Shown: positions 7,350-14,096, counted from the first letter of the stretch. The stretch: DNA of 22,960 bases from Acholeplasmataceae bacterium UBA5769 (GCA_002418725.1 DIER01000039.1:1-22960); one strand, 5' to 3'. Notes: a model not told the origin generated them from the sequence alone. Numbers and translations: made by a program.

Positions 7350-7742
7350 TTATCCTTCCATCTTCTTTAGATCTTCCATATATTCATCCATCCAATCAGG
7401 TTCTTTAACCTGAACGTGTTTGGGTTTTCTATAGACATTTGGTGATGCTTTCTTTCGCAGTGCGAGATGAACAGCTTGTTCGGTTGTCTCGATGTGATTC
7501 AACCATTTCATAAGCGAGTCACTCAAGTAGTTGTAATGTGGCAAGTATCCATCCTTCAGCTTAAGAATGAATAGCAGCAAGGTGTTGATGATGCCCGTCT
7601 CCACGTGAACATATTCCTCATAGAGCTTGTTGACATCCTTCATCAACCCGTTGTCTTTGTTTCTGCAGTACCTCTCAATGATCTTAAGAGGATCTGTCAT
7701 GTTGAGTGCATTGATGTAATCTGATAGATCCATGGATGCCAT
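7350..7742 (-). CDS. DnaB/DnaD-type C-terminal (DDBH2) domain protein, putative helicase loader
   Basis: I place the start at the ATG at 7740-7742, because GAGGA sits eight bases before it. A longer in-frame ATG exists at 7757. The product is 130 aa. Residues about 50-95 match the DnaB_2/DnaD C-terminal pattern: INTLLLFILKLKDG, then YLSDSLMKWLNHIETTEQAV, where the family has a Leu-rich helix and a conserved W before a 'T-xE-A' helix. An acidic C-terminal helix (PDWMDEYMEDLKKM) follows. Family members load the replicative helicase in low-GC Gram-positive bacteria and their phages. No helicase or primase is visible, so host DnaC/DnaG would be recruited. The gene overlaps or abuts the HNH gene upstream. 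Confidence 0.7.
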   Translation of the reverse strand: MASMDLSDYINALNMTDPLKIIERYCRNKDNGLMKDVNKLYEEYVHVETGIINTLLLFILKLKDGYLPHYNYLSDSLMKWLNHIETTEQAVHLALRKKASPNVYRKPKHVQVKEPDWMDEYMEDLKKMEG

Positions 7743-7746
7743 GTGT

Positions 7747-8217
7747 TCAGTCCTCATACTTAAGGATCAATCCGGTATGCGAGTTTGATCCCTTACAAAT
7801 CCGGATAACTGTGCTCTCGTCGAGATAGAGCATCTCTGCAGCTTTTCTAACGCTTGGAAAATCGTTGATAAGATTGCCATGGTTATCAAACTGTAGGACT
7901 CTCTTGGCTGATCCGCGCATCGCTGATTTTAGTCCTGAATGACGTTTCGTTACAGCGATCAGGTTTTTCAAATGGATGTTTTTCTTATCGCCATCACGAT
8001 AATCAATCACGTGAATCGGACTGAGTTCACCATTGTATGCCTGGTATACCAATCGTGCTGCGCTTTTGCTGACCTTGTTGATCTTCACAACCACCAATCC
8101 ACCATGGTAATGTTTTCTAAGCTTCAGCAACTTATAGTGGTTCTTCAGGGGAATATACTTGAATATATTACCCTTATCATCAGCGTAATAATTACGGTGA
8201 TTTGGAATAGCTCTCAT
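7747..8217 (-). CDS. HNH homing-endonuclease-like protein, catalytic His missing
   Basis: The 156-aa product shows a NUMOD4-like N-terminus (NHRNYYADDKGNIFKY, 6-21), an HNH_3-type core (about 55-92) and a NUMOD1-like DNA-binding C-terminus (105-150; KRVLQFDNHGN then SVRKAAEML). In the core the usual N/D-H-x-D-G-N/D reads D72-Y-R-D-G-D77, so the general-base histidine is tyrosine (codon TAT, one change from CAT). The downstream Asn residues (N80 and N85) remain. The ribosome-binding site is strong (AAGGAG). It sits inside the replication operon as a typical free-standing homing-type insertion. It may be catalytically dead, or may serve as a DNA-binding regulator. Confidence 0.85.
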   Translation of the reverse strand: MRAIPNHRNYYADDKGNIFKYIPLKNHYKLLKLRKHYHGGLVVVKINKVSKSAARLVYQAYNGELSPIHVIDYRDGDKKNIHLKNLIAVTKRHSGLKSAMRGSAKRVLQFDNHGNLINDFPSVRKAAEMLYLDESTVIRICKGSNSHTGLILKYED

Positions 8218-8248
8218 AATTATCTCCTTCCTGCATGGAGTTATGTGC

Positions 8249-8572
8249 TTATAGCTTATGTAGAATCATAAGCATCCTGATGAAGTTTCCTATCACATGC
8301 AAACATTGATCGTCATAAATCATTTTTAGATCTGAACGTGGTTCAAATACATATTTTCTCCATGGGGCGTGCCACTTGATTTCACCAAGTCTTAATCCAT
8401 TAAGGTCGTTGACATCGATGTCCATGGTCTTCTTACTTGTATCCTGATAGTATCGATTAAACTCAATATGTTTTGTGCGAAGTGATCTCTTGTCCCACTT
8501 GAGAATCATATCTCGAACTTCTTCTGAACAATCGATCTTTTGAACGTCCGGTTTTTCGTATACAGCTTTCAT
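8249..8572 (-). CDS. conserved phage-type protein of unknown function
   Basis: The 107-aa product has the motif LGEIKWHAPWRKYVFEP (residues 62-78) followed by a Cys-Leu and Ile/Leu-rich helix (QCLHVIGNFIRMLMILHKL). I recognise this combination (an 'x-I-x-W-x-x-x-W-R-x-Y-x-F-x-P' core with a C-terminal helix) from small hypothetical proteins in the replication regions of Gram-positive phages and mobile elements. No function has been assigned to my knowledge. The ATG overlaps the TGA of the upstream gene by four bases. Confidence 0.8.
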   Translation of the reverse strand: MKAVYEKPDVQKIDCSEEVRDMILKWDKRSLRTKHIEFNRYYQDTSKKTMDIDVNDLNGLRLGEIKWHAPWRKYVFEPRSDLKMIYDDQCLHVIGNFIRMLMILHKL

Positions 8573-8657
8573 CTTTGATCACCTTTTTGTAGATCAAAAT
8601 GATGATGACATCGATGATCAGTGCAACTATGGTTGCATAAATCATTAGATTTGGCAT
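8463..8657 (-). CDS. possible overlapping gene for a small single-span membrane protein
   Basis: An out-of-frame ORF starts at ATG 8655-8657, with AAAGGA about nine bases upstream. It would encode 64 aa beginning MPNLMIYATIVALI, a convincing transmembrane helix (about residues 4-22), then a Lys/Arg-rich tail. It overlaps the 3' third of the gene at 8569-8856 and 110 bases of the gene at 8249-8572. A membrane helix seldom arises by chance in a shadow frame, but AT-rich DNA can produce one. It may be a genuine overlapping gene, or a hint of a frameshift in the 95-aa gene. Confidence 0.3.
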   Translation of the reverse strand: MPNLMIYATIVALIIDVIIILIYKKVIKDESCIRKTGRSKDRLFRRSSRYDSQVGQEITSHKTY

Positions 8658-8856
8658 TTTCTTTTTCCTTTTCGTATAAGACATCAATATATCCATCTTC
8701 GAGATCAATCATATCAATCCTGGAGATGGTATCGATCAACCCATCATGCTTGAAGACTTGAATGATAGCTTCAGCATAACTTCTTCCAACTTCAGCATTT
8801 TTTACGCTTCTGACTTCAGAGACATTATTGATAAATGTGATCGTTACTTTATTCAT
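8569..8856 (-). CDS. small protein of unknown function
   Basis: The 95-aa product starts MNKVTITFINNVSEV and contains an alternating beta/helix pattern (GRSYAEAIIQVFKHDG, then ISRIDMIDLEDGYIDV). The first 65 residues look like a compact alpha/beta domain. The C-terminus is unusual, with a Cys/His-rich stretch (CNHSCTDHRCHHH, about 74-86) that could bind metal or could be a by-product of the overlapping frame described for 8463-8657. GAGGTG precedes the ATG by about six bases. The stop overlaps the next start (ATGA). Confidence 0.7.
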   Translation of the reverse strand: MNKVTITFINNVSEVRSVKNAEVGRSYAEAIIQVFKHDGLIDTISRIDMIDLEDGYIDVLYEKEKENAKSNDLCNHSCTDHRCHHHFDLQKGDQR

Positions 8857-8865
8857 GCATACACC

Positions 8866-9039
8866 TCAATTTGTATCTAGCTTCGTCTCGATCATGTAAT
8901 TGACTCTTTCAAGTGTTAGGTCAATCATGACAGATTCAGCTATATTCTCTGATGCTGGCTTGTTTAGATCATATTGAAATTCTTTCTTAATTCTTTCGAT
9001 ATACATTTGATAGAGTTTAAGCGTTTCTAAACTAATCAT
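8866..9039 (-). CDS. 57-aa helical protein of unknown function
   Basis: A complete frame runs from ATG 9037-9039, overlapping the TGA of the HNH gene by four bases, to a TGA at 8866-8868. The product starts MISLETLKLYQMYIERIKKEF and ends in a second helix (VMIDLTLERVNYMIETKL). It looks all-helical, with no cysteines or membrane segment. The four-base overlap upstream and the 9-bp gap to the next gene make it a real cistron of the operon. Family not recognised. Confidence 0.75.
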   Translation of the reverse strand: MISLETLKLYQMYIERIKKEFQYDLNKPASENIAESVMIDLTLERVNYMIETKLDTN

Positions 9040-9959
9040 GATTGCACACCTACTTGATATTTCTTTTTCAGATATTCTGTGTTCATGAACTCTGAATTCT
9101 CAACAAACCTCAGCTGATACTTGTTTTTCTTAACCTTGTTCTTACAGTAATCAGATACGGTCTGATAGCTTAAATTTAACTCTTTAGCTGCATCTCTTAC
9201 AGACTCAAACGATTCTATCACACGACCGCTTTCATCAATCATCTCAACAGGTTTTGACCTTTTTAGTGAGTATCCCGTAGTCATACCATGGAGTGTTTTT
9301 GATATCCATTTGAGATTGGATGGGTGAATGTTCATGAAATCACCATCAATTTGATGCACGACCTGTTTTTGATGAGGATTAGGAACCCAAACTTCAGCAA
9401 CTATCCGTGCAGCTCTTCGTGCAATTAAACCATGGGCATTCACAGCGAGATACTGTCTCTCTTTTATCCCTGATTTGTTTTTTTTCAAACAAGTATATGT
9501 TTTTATCTTTCTGTAGTGACCTGTGCTGTAGCTCTTTCTAAAGTTTCCCTGGTTAGAGACTTCGAGAGTTTCATCTCCAGGAATCTTCTTCCATACCTCG
9601 ATATCCGATGTTAAGTAATGAGTTGCATTTCCTGCTACAACTCTTTCCCAGTGGCTATCGAAGGTTCTATGATTACCATAGATTGATGTGAAATCAGATC
9701 TTATTTCAAGTCTTCTCTCCCTGGATGCACCTGGATACTCTTTTGCATAATAATAAGCTGCTTGATGGATAGATTGTTTGATTTCATCAGCTGAGTAGTA
9801 TCTATCCTTCAGACGTTGTTTCATTTGGTTGGTTGATAAACCTCTTTGTAACATTTGAACAGCTGCAGTGTACGGATAACCTTCTTCTGTGCACCATCTC
9901 AAGAGGGAACGTCCATCAACCATGTACTTCACATGATTTGCTTTTTGATAGTTCTTCAT
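9036..9959 (-). CDS. HNH homing-endonuclease-like protein (NUMOD4-HNH-NUMOD1)
   Basis: The 307-aa product has a helical N-terminal DNA-binding-like region (about 10-60, GYPYTAAVQMLQRGLS), a NUMOD4-like motif (WKKIPGDETLEVSNQGNFRK, 123-142), an HNH_3-type core (170-222) and a NUMOD1-like helix-turn-helix (236-285; SVRDAAKELNLSYQTVSDYC). In the core the motif reads V-H202-Q203-I-D-G-D, then N210 and N215. The usual pair is H-H or N-H, so the second His is Gln while the first His is kept. Activity is therefore possible but uncertain. Proteins of this type cut DNA to spread their own gene. It overlaps both neighbours by four bases. Confidence 0.88.
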   Translation of the reverse strand: MKNYQKANHVKYMVDGRSLLRWCTEEGYPYTAAVQMLQRGLSTNQMKQRLKDRYYSADEIKQSIHQAAYYYAKEYPGASRERRLEIRSDFTSIYGNHRTFDSHWERVVAGNATHYLTSDIEVWKKIPGDETLEVSNQGNFRKSYSTGHYRKIKTYTCLKKNKSGIKERQYLAVNAHGLIARRAARIVAEVWVPNPHQKQVVHQIDGDFMNIHPSNLKWISKTLHGMTTGYSLKRSKPVEMIDESGRVIESFESVRDAAKELNLSYQTVSDYCKNKVKKNKYQLRFVENSEFMNTEYLKKKYQVGVQS

Positions 9960-10378
9960 GATGATACCTTTTCAAAGAAGTATGTACCTTCGTGAATTGT
10001 TGCTTCGCAGTATGCTTCAGCCATCAGATATGTTTTTCCTGGCTCAAGGTCTTCATCTGATTTGTACTCATATCCACCTTTGCCCTCGATGTATCCATAA
10101 ATGAAACCTTCAGCTTTATCGAATGATTCTAACTCTTCAGCAATGATCTCACGATCAGTTACTTCCTCATAACTACAGTTGTTGATTATTTTGATTTGAC
10201 ACAGAGATACACTAAATGAATTCATCTTTTCATAACATTGACTACATAGATCATCTTCTATCCAATAGCAACCACCTTTGCACGCATGCTCCTGATCGCA
10301 TCCGCATACTCGACATCTTTGAATGTCATCATCTTTCATCGGTTCATTTGGATCTAAATTCATATATGTCTTAATCAT
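9956..10378 (-). CDS. cysteine-rich zinc-binding phage-type protein
   Basis: The 140-aa product carries a compact Cys cluster at residues 22-48: C22-x2-C25-x-C27, C33, C37 and C45-x2-C48, with GGCYWIEDDLCSQC. This is the pattern of a widespread phage zinc-binding module of unknown role. The rest is acidic and beta-rich (GFIYGYIEGKGGYEY, then a GKTYLMAEAYCEATIHEGTYFFE region). It starts four bases before the end of the upstream gene (ATGA) and ends four bases into the HNH gene. Binding of nucleic acid or protein is likely but unproven. Confidence 0.8.
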   Translation of the reverse strand: MIKTYMNLDPNEPMKDDDIQRCRVCGCDQEHACKGGCYWIEDDLCSQCYEKMNSFSVSLCQIKIINNCSYEEVTDREIIAEELESFDKAEGFIYGYIEGKGGYEYKSDEDLEPGKTYLMAEAYCEATIHEGTYFFEKVSS

Positions 10379-10584
10379 GATCTCACCTCATCTATATGAA
10401 ATGTAGGAAAGAGATCACTGTCTATACTTAACTGTCCTGGATGTATGTTTTGTCTTGAGAATATCAAATCACTTCCAAGATCTAGCGAGAATGATTCATC
10501 AATGTCATTCTCTTTTGCTGCAGCTGCTGCTCGAGCTACAGCCTGGCGCACTGCACTTCTTAATACCTTTTGATCCTTTGACAT
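10375..10584 (-). CDS. 69-aa protein of unknown function
   Basis: A longer in-frame start exists at 10662, but AGGAGG lies eight bases before the ATG at 10582-10584, which I therefore choose. The product starts MSKDQKVLRS and has an Ala-rich basic helix (QAVARAAAAAKEND), then a beta-rich acidic part (SLDLGSDLIFSRQ). No known domain recognised. It follows a 112-bp leader that contains a long inverted repeat. Confidence 0.75.
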   Translation of the reverse strand: MSKDQKVLRSAVRQAVARAAAAAKENDIDESFSLDLGSDLIFSRQNIHPGQLSIDSDLFPTFHIDEVRS

Positions 10585-10618
10585 TTTATTAGCCTCCTGC
10601 TTGGCATTTATTTTTCTG

Positions 10619-10671
10619 CCATGTGAGATGACTGGTGTGACAGCAGGATGTCTCCTAATCACCTCACATGG
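10619..10671. repeat. inverted repeat in the leader of the 69-aa gene
   Basis: The 9-bp arms CCATGTGAG (10619-10627) and CTCACATGG (10663-10671) are exact inverted copies separated by 35 bp. They lie in the gap between two early-operon genes. They could be a paired operator bound by a looping repressor, or a leader-RNA stem. Confidence 0.5.
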
Positions 10672-10696
10672 GAGAAAAAATGTACAATAAAAAGTC

Positions 10697-10909
10697 CTAT
10701 CCTGCTCTAAGACTTCGATTTTTGGTATAGTCTATTTTCATTTTGCTGATTTCTTTTAGACTGTAACCGAAGTGCAAAAGTGCTCTAGTAGTGAGTCTGT
10801 CATCCTTTGTTTCATTGACGACAAAACTATACATTGCAACATCTCCAAGCCCTTTTTTTGATACTTCGATTTCAGCTCTTACTTTTTCCTCAATTTGTGT
10901 AATGGACAT
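10697..10909 (-). CDS. 70-aa protein, first gene of the replication operon
   Basis: The product begins MSITQIEEKVRAEIEV and includes LTTRALLHFGYSLKEISKMK (helix-turn-helix-like spacing, not certain) and a basic end, NRSLRAG. A good ribosome-binding site (AGGAG) lies seven bases upstream. It is the gene nearest the attachment scar, with an intrinsic-terminator-like hairpin only about 16 bp before its start. In many integrated elements this position holds a small regulator or excisionase-like protein. That is speculation. Confidence 0.7.
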   Translation of the reverse strand: MSITQIEEKVRAEIEVSKKGLGDVAMYSFVVNETKDDRLTTRALLHFGYSLKEISKMKIDYTKNRSLRAG

Positions 10910-10924
10910 ATTATTCTCCTGCTA

Positions 10925-10953
10925 AATAAAAAACACCCATCAACTGGATGTTT
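10925..10953 (-). terminator. terminator or attenuator at the head of the element operon
   Basis: On the minus strand AAACATCC-AGTTGAT-GGGTGTTT gives an 8-bp stem (one G-U), followed by T-rich TTTATT. It lies between the tRNA scar and the ribosome-binding site of the 70-aa gene, where it would stop read-through from host phoR. There is no room for a promoter between it and the first gene. Confidence 0.65.
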
Positions 10954-10955
10954 AA

Positions 10956-11012
10956 GTAGAGCGTTGGACTCCAAAACCGTCGGTACGGGTTCGAATCCTG
11001 TTGCCCCTGCCA
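10956..11012 (+). pseudogene. tRNA-Trp(CCA) 3' fragment: integration scar (attachment site)
   Basis: The fragment contains an anticodon loop CTCCAAA (anticodon CCA, 10971-10973), a complete T arm (ACGGG-TTCGAAT-CCTGT), the 3' acceptor strand TGCCCCT (11002-11008), discriminator G and an encoded CCA (11010-11012). The matching 5' acceptor strand (AGGGGCA) and the first half of the D arm are absent. The anticodon stem has mismatches at its ends (A31-A39 and T27-T43), so identity with the true tRNA probably begins near the anticodon loop. This is what site-specific integration into the 3' half of a tRNA gene leaves at the distal end. The intact copy should be at the far left end of the element. 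Confidence 0.85.
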
Positions 11013-11022
11013 TTTAATAATC

Positions 11023-11049
11023 AAAAAGGACAATCATGTCCTTTTTTTT
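11023..11049. terminator. bidirectional terminator between phoR and tRNA-Trp scar
   Basis: AAAAAGGACA-ATCA-TGTCCTTTTT forms a 10-bp stem with T-runs on either strand. It serves phoR on the minus strand and originally the tRNA-Trp on the plus strand. Confidence 0.85.
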
Positions 11050-11051
11050 CT

Positions 11052-12737
11052 TTATAGACTAAGTTTAACAGTAATGGTAGTTCCTCGCGTTAGAGAACTC
11101 TTTAAGTCTATCGTACCATGATACTTTAAAGTGATATGTTTAACGATTGCTAAGCCTAAACCAGTGCCACCATCCAAACGACCTTTATCAACACGATAAA
11201 ACCGTTCAAAGACACGTTGTTGGTGCTCTTGTGCAATCCCAATACCTTGGTCTTTTACGGAGAACAAAACCATATTTTGATCTTTACTTAACACAATGTC
11301 AACCTTTTTTTCTGCTTCACTGTATTTAATCGCGTTTTCAATGAGGTTTTTAAAGAGTTTTTGCATGTCAACGGGATCACAAACCCCTTCAATATGTGCT
11401 GCTTTGACATTAAGTTTCATCTTTTTCTGATCGGCAATGGGTTGAAGCTGCTGAATGACAGAAGTCAGTACCTCAGAGAGATTAATTTTCGCTTCAATCG
11501 ATTCTTTTAAATTTTCTAATCTGGAAAGCATGAGCATATCTTCAACAAGTGCTGTCATCGTTTCCGTTTGCTTAACAATATCATGTGCAATCTTTTGATA
11601 ATCTTCTGTTGAAATCAGTTGATGTTCAATCAATTCTGCATACCCTCTAATCGCGGTCAAAGGACTTTTTAGCTCATGTGATGCGTGGCTAAAAAAATCT
11701 TTTTTGACTTGTTCAATCGCTCTTTCATGACTGACATCTTTCATGAGGACCAAGACCGTTGCTTGTGTTTTATTTCTACCTTCTGCATTCACATGAAAGA
11801 CTTTAACTTCCAAAAGTTTCCCTTCATGCTTAAGATCAAAAAGTCGATTTTGGTGATCTTCATTGACGTCGTGGATGGCTTGTTTTAGTTCAACATCACG
11901 AATCATATAATAAGATGGCTTATCATAGGCGTCATCATTTAAATGAAAATAGTCTTTAGCATCTGCATTGAAATAGACTAGTGATTCCTTTTGATCAAAA
12001 AGCATCACTGCTTGTTTGAGCTCATTTAAGATCTCTTTTAACTGAATTTGATACGTTTCTATGGATCTTAGGTGTTTATCCGTTTCTAAATTAATTTGGT
12101 TCATCTCATGGAGAAGTTCATTGATTTCTGGGTAAGGACTGGTGAGAGCCATGACTTGATAGTCACCTGTTGAGAGTTTTTGAAGTCCTACTTTTACTTT
12201 TTCCCAGGGTGAAAGCAAATTTTTATTGATGCGCTTAAGACCCATGTAATAAAGCAAGACCAACACGGCTGCAACAACCATGAACAACCATAAGATTAAA
12301 CTGTATAGTCTCGCTTGAGATTGTAAAGGAATCGCAACTCTTAAGATATTCCCATCAGACATTTGTCTAGCCATATAAAGCAGTTCAACCCCAACTGTTT
12401 CGGATCTTCTGGTTGCAATCGAACCTAGGTTCATGATTTCGGGTCTTCCACTTTTATCTTGACCAACGCGATCATCATCAGAGTCAATTAAAACGATACC
12501 TTGCTCATTTAAGATGGTAATGCGTCTTCCTGAACTTGCATCAAAAGTATCAATAAATGCGATTAAATCACCATCAAACGCTTCGTATTCAAGTTCTACT
12601 TCAGCTAAGACGTATGAAACTAAGGTCTTACTTTGATGCTGCCAGTAGATATAAATCGCAACCATCACCACCAGAAAAAACACCAAAAAGGTGCTTATCA
12701 CAAGTGTTAAATTGCGTCTAATCAGATCTTTTTTCAT
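11052..12737 (-). CDS. phoR: phosphate-sensing histidine kinase PhoR
   Basis: The 561-aa sensor kinase has two transmembrane segments (about 12-32 and 145-165) flanking an extracytoplasmic sensor domain, a HAMP-like linker, and a PAS domain (about 230-335, starting near LNELKQAVMLF). The HisKA phosphoacceptor H354 lies in SHELKSPL. The ATPase domain has an N-box (NLIENAIKYS, 464-473), a G1 box (DQGIGIA, 496-502) and a G2 box (GGTGLGLA, 523-530). All key residues are present. It overlaps phoP by four bases and is the last gene of the pst-pho operon. In this family the kinase is inhibited by the Pst transporter and PhoU when phosphate is plentiful and phosphorylates PhoP on starvation. Confidence 0.93.
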   Translation of the reverse strand: MKKDLIRRNLTLVISTFLVFFLVVMVAIYIYWQHQSKTLVSYVLAEVELEYEAFDGDLIAFIDTFDASSGRRITILNEQGIVLIDSDDDRVGQDKSGRPEIMNLGSIATRRSETVGVELLYMARQMSDGNILRVAIPLQSQARLYSLILWLFMVVAAVLVLLYYMGLKRINKNLLSPWEKVKVGLQKLSTGDYQVMALTSPYPEINELLHEMNQINLETDKHLRSIETYQIQLKEILNELKQAVMLFDQKESLVYFNADAKDYFHLNDDAYDKPSYYMIRDVELKQAIHDVNEDHQNRLFDLKHEGKLLEVKVFHVNAEGRNKTQATVLVLMKDVSHERAIEQVKKDFFSHASHELKSPLTAIRGYAELIEHQLISTEDYQKIAHDIVKQTETMTALVEDMLMLSRLENLKESIEAKINLSEVLTSVIQQLQPIADQKKMKLNVKAAHIEGVCDPVDMQKLFKNLIENAIKYSEAEKKVDIVLSKDQNMVLFSVKDQGIGIAQEHQQRVFERFYRVDKGRLDGGTGLGLAIVKHITLKYHGTIDLKSSLTRGTTITVKLSL

Positions 12738-13396
12738 TCGATTTGAAACCCTACACCACGAATCGTGATGATTTTCGCATCCGCTTGATGATCGGAAAGT
12801 TTTTGTCTTAAAGCCTTAACGTGCATATCCAGTGTTCTTGTTTCACCAATAAAGTCTGTTTCCCAAACCTCTTTAAAGATGGTTTCTTTTGAAACGACAT
12901 TGTGTTGATTTTTAAGGAGTAACTTTAAAATGGCATACTCTTTATTGGTCAAGTATACAACAGTCTCATTAATGAAAAGCGTATGTTTTTTATCATCCAA
13001 AAGTACGTTACCTAAACTAAATCTTCGTTCATCGGACTGTTTTCTAAGTTTCGATTGAATACGCGATGTTAATTCTAAAACACCAAAGGGTTTTGTCATG
13101 TAATCATCTGCTCCCATATCAAGTGCGAGAACTTTATCCATTTCACTTTGAAGCGCAGAAACGACCATCACAGGTGTCTTTTGATCTCTTTGCCGAATCC
13201 ATTTGAGCAGATCAAGACCTGAGATATCCGTTAGCATCAAATCTAAAAGAATTAAATCAGGTCTTTCCTTTAAGAAGAGTTGCTGAAACGACGATCCCTC
13301 ACGAAAACCATGTCCTTCTAATCCAGCATGTTCAATTGTTTTTTCAATCACATAACTAATGGCTTGATCATCTTCAACAAAATAAATTTTTGGCAT
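12734..13396 (-). CDS. phoP: phosphate regulon response regulator PhoP (PhoB-type)
   Basis: The 220-aa OmpR-family regulator has a receiver domain with acidic pocket E8-D9-D10, phosphoacceptor D52 (LLDLML), S80 and K102 (TKPF). A C-terminal winged helix follows (about 125-219; LTNKEYAILKLLL and TLDMHVKALRQKL, ending RGVGFQIE). It is 12 bp after phoU and overlaps phoR. It should bind the repeats upstream of pstS and activate the operon. Naming follows Gram-positive usage; PhoB would be equivalent. Confidence 0.93.
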   Translation of the reverse strand: MPKIYFVEDDQAISYVIEKTIEHAGLEGHGFREGSSFQQLFLKERPDLILLDLMLTDISGLDLLKWIRQRDQKTPVMVVSALQSEMDKVLALDMGADDYMTKPFGVLELTSRIQSKLRKQSDERRFSLGNVLLDDKKHTLFINETVVYLTNKEYAILKLLLKNQHNVVSKETIFKEVWETDFIGETRTLDMHVKALRQKLSDHQADAKIITIRGVGFQIE

Positions 13397-13408
13397 GCCA
13401 ATCCCTCC

Positions 13409-14071
13409 TTAGAATAATAACGTGTTTTTATGTGTACCCTTCACCATGAAAATAATCCACTGTGCAATGTTAACCGCATGGTCACCCACACGTTCAAAAT
13501 ATTTCGCAACCATAAGGATGTAAATCGCCTCATTAGGATCGATGTGATCTTGTTTAAGTTCTAAAGTCATTTTTGTGATTAACGATTGAAAAAGCTCATC
13601 CACTTCATCGTCTTCTGAAATCACTTCTTTAGCTAATTTTTCATCCACTTTCACTAAACCTTCGATACTTTTTAAAACCATATGCTCCACACGCTCAGCC
13701 ATTTTTGACGTAATAGGCATCACACGTTGATTTCTTGAATCGGTTAAATGAAGTGTCATTTCTGCAACATCACTGGCATGATCACCAATACGCTCTAAAT
13801 CGGTTATCAGTTTTAAAATACCAGTCACCAATCTTAAATCGCTTGCTACAGGTTGTTCTTTCCAAATGATTTTTAAAGCTTGTTTAGCAATCTCTTCTTC
13901 ATATTTGTCAACTTCTTCATCTTTTTTCATAACCTCTTCTGCTAGAACAAGGTCATTGGTCTTAAATGCCTTTAAGCCTTCTCTTAAGTTTGCTAGTGCT
14001 AAATCTGCCATATCAGCGACTTCTTTTTTTAACGCTTCAATGGATGTTAATAACGATTGTCTTAATGCCAT
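13409..14071 (-). CDS. phoU: phosphate signalling protein PhoU
   Basis: The 220-aa all-helical protein has the two PhoU repeats, each with its metal-binding motif: ERIGDHA (93-99) and FERVGDHA (192-199), plus the acidic E/D-rich helices before them. PhoU sits at the membrane between PstB/PstA and PhoR and transmits phosphate sufficiency to the kinase. Length is normal for the family. It lies 25 bp after pstB, in the usual operon position. Confidence 0.95.
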   Translation of the reverse strand: MALRQSLLTSIEALKKEVADMADLALANLREGLKAFKTNDLVLAEEVMKKDEEVDKYEEEIAKQALKIIWKEQPVASDLRLVTGILKLITDLERIGDHASDVAEMTLHLTDSRNQRVMPITSKMAERVEHMVLKSIEGLVKVDEKLAKEVISEDDEVDELFQSLITKMTLELKQDHIDPNEAIYILMVAKYFERVGDHAVNIAQWIIFMVKGTHKNTLLF

Positions 14072-14096
14072 CTTTTTACGCCTCCATTATACCATA

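Larger units (their letters stand above)
1..10967. mobile_element. right-hand part of a tRNA-Trp-integrated provirus-like element
   Basis: All genes from 10909 down to the left edge lie on the minus strand in overlapping operons. They include phage-type small proteins, HNH homing-endonuclease-like genes, a DnaB/DnaD-type loader domain and a set of signal-peptide-bearing membrane proteins with a coat-like 78-aa member. The right boundary is set by a truncated tRNA-Trp at 10956-11012, immediately followed by the host phoR terminator. The left boundary, the intact tRNA-Trp and the integrase are not in the window, so the element is longer than 11 kb. No terminase, portal, tail or rolling-circle Rep gene is visible. 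A filamentous-like or plasmavirus-like provirus fits best, but an integrative element with a surface adhesin cassette is possible. Confidence 0.75.

Noticed and set aside
10921..11012. Complete tRNA-Trp gene
   Set aside because: No 5' acceptor strand pairs with TGCCCCT, and the sequence before the D-arm remnant is a terminator hairpin, so only a fragment is present.
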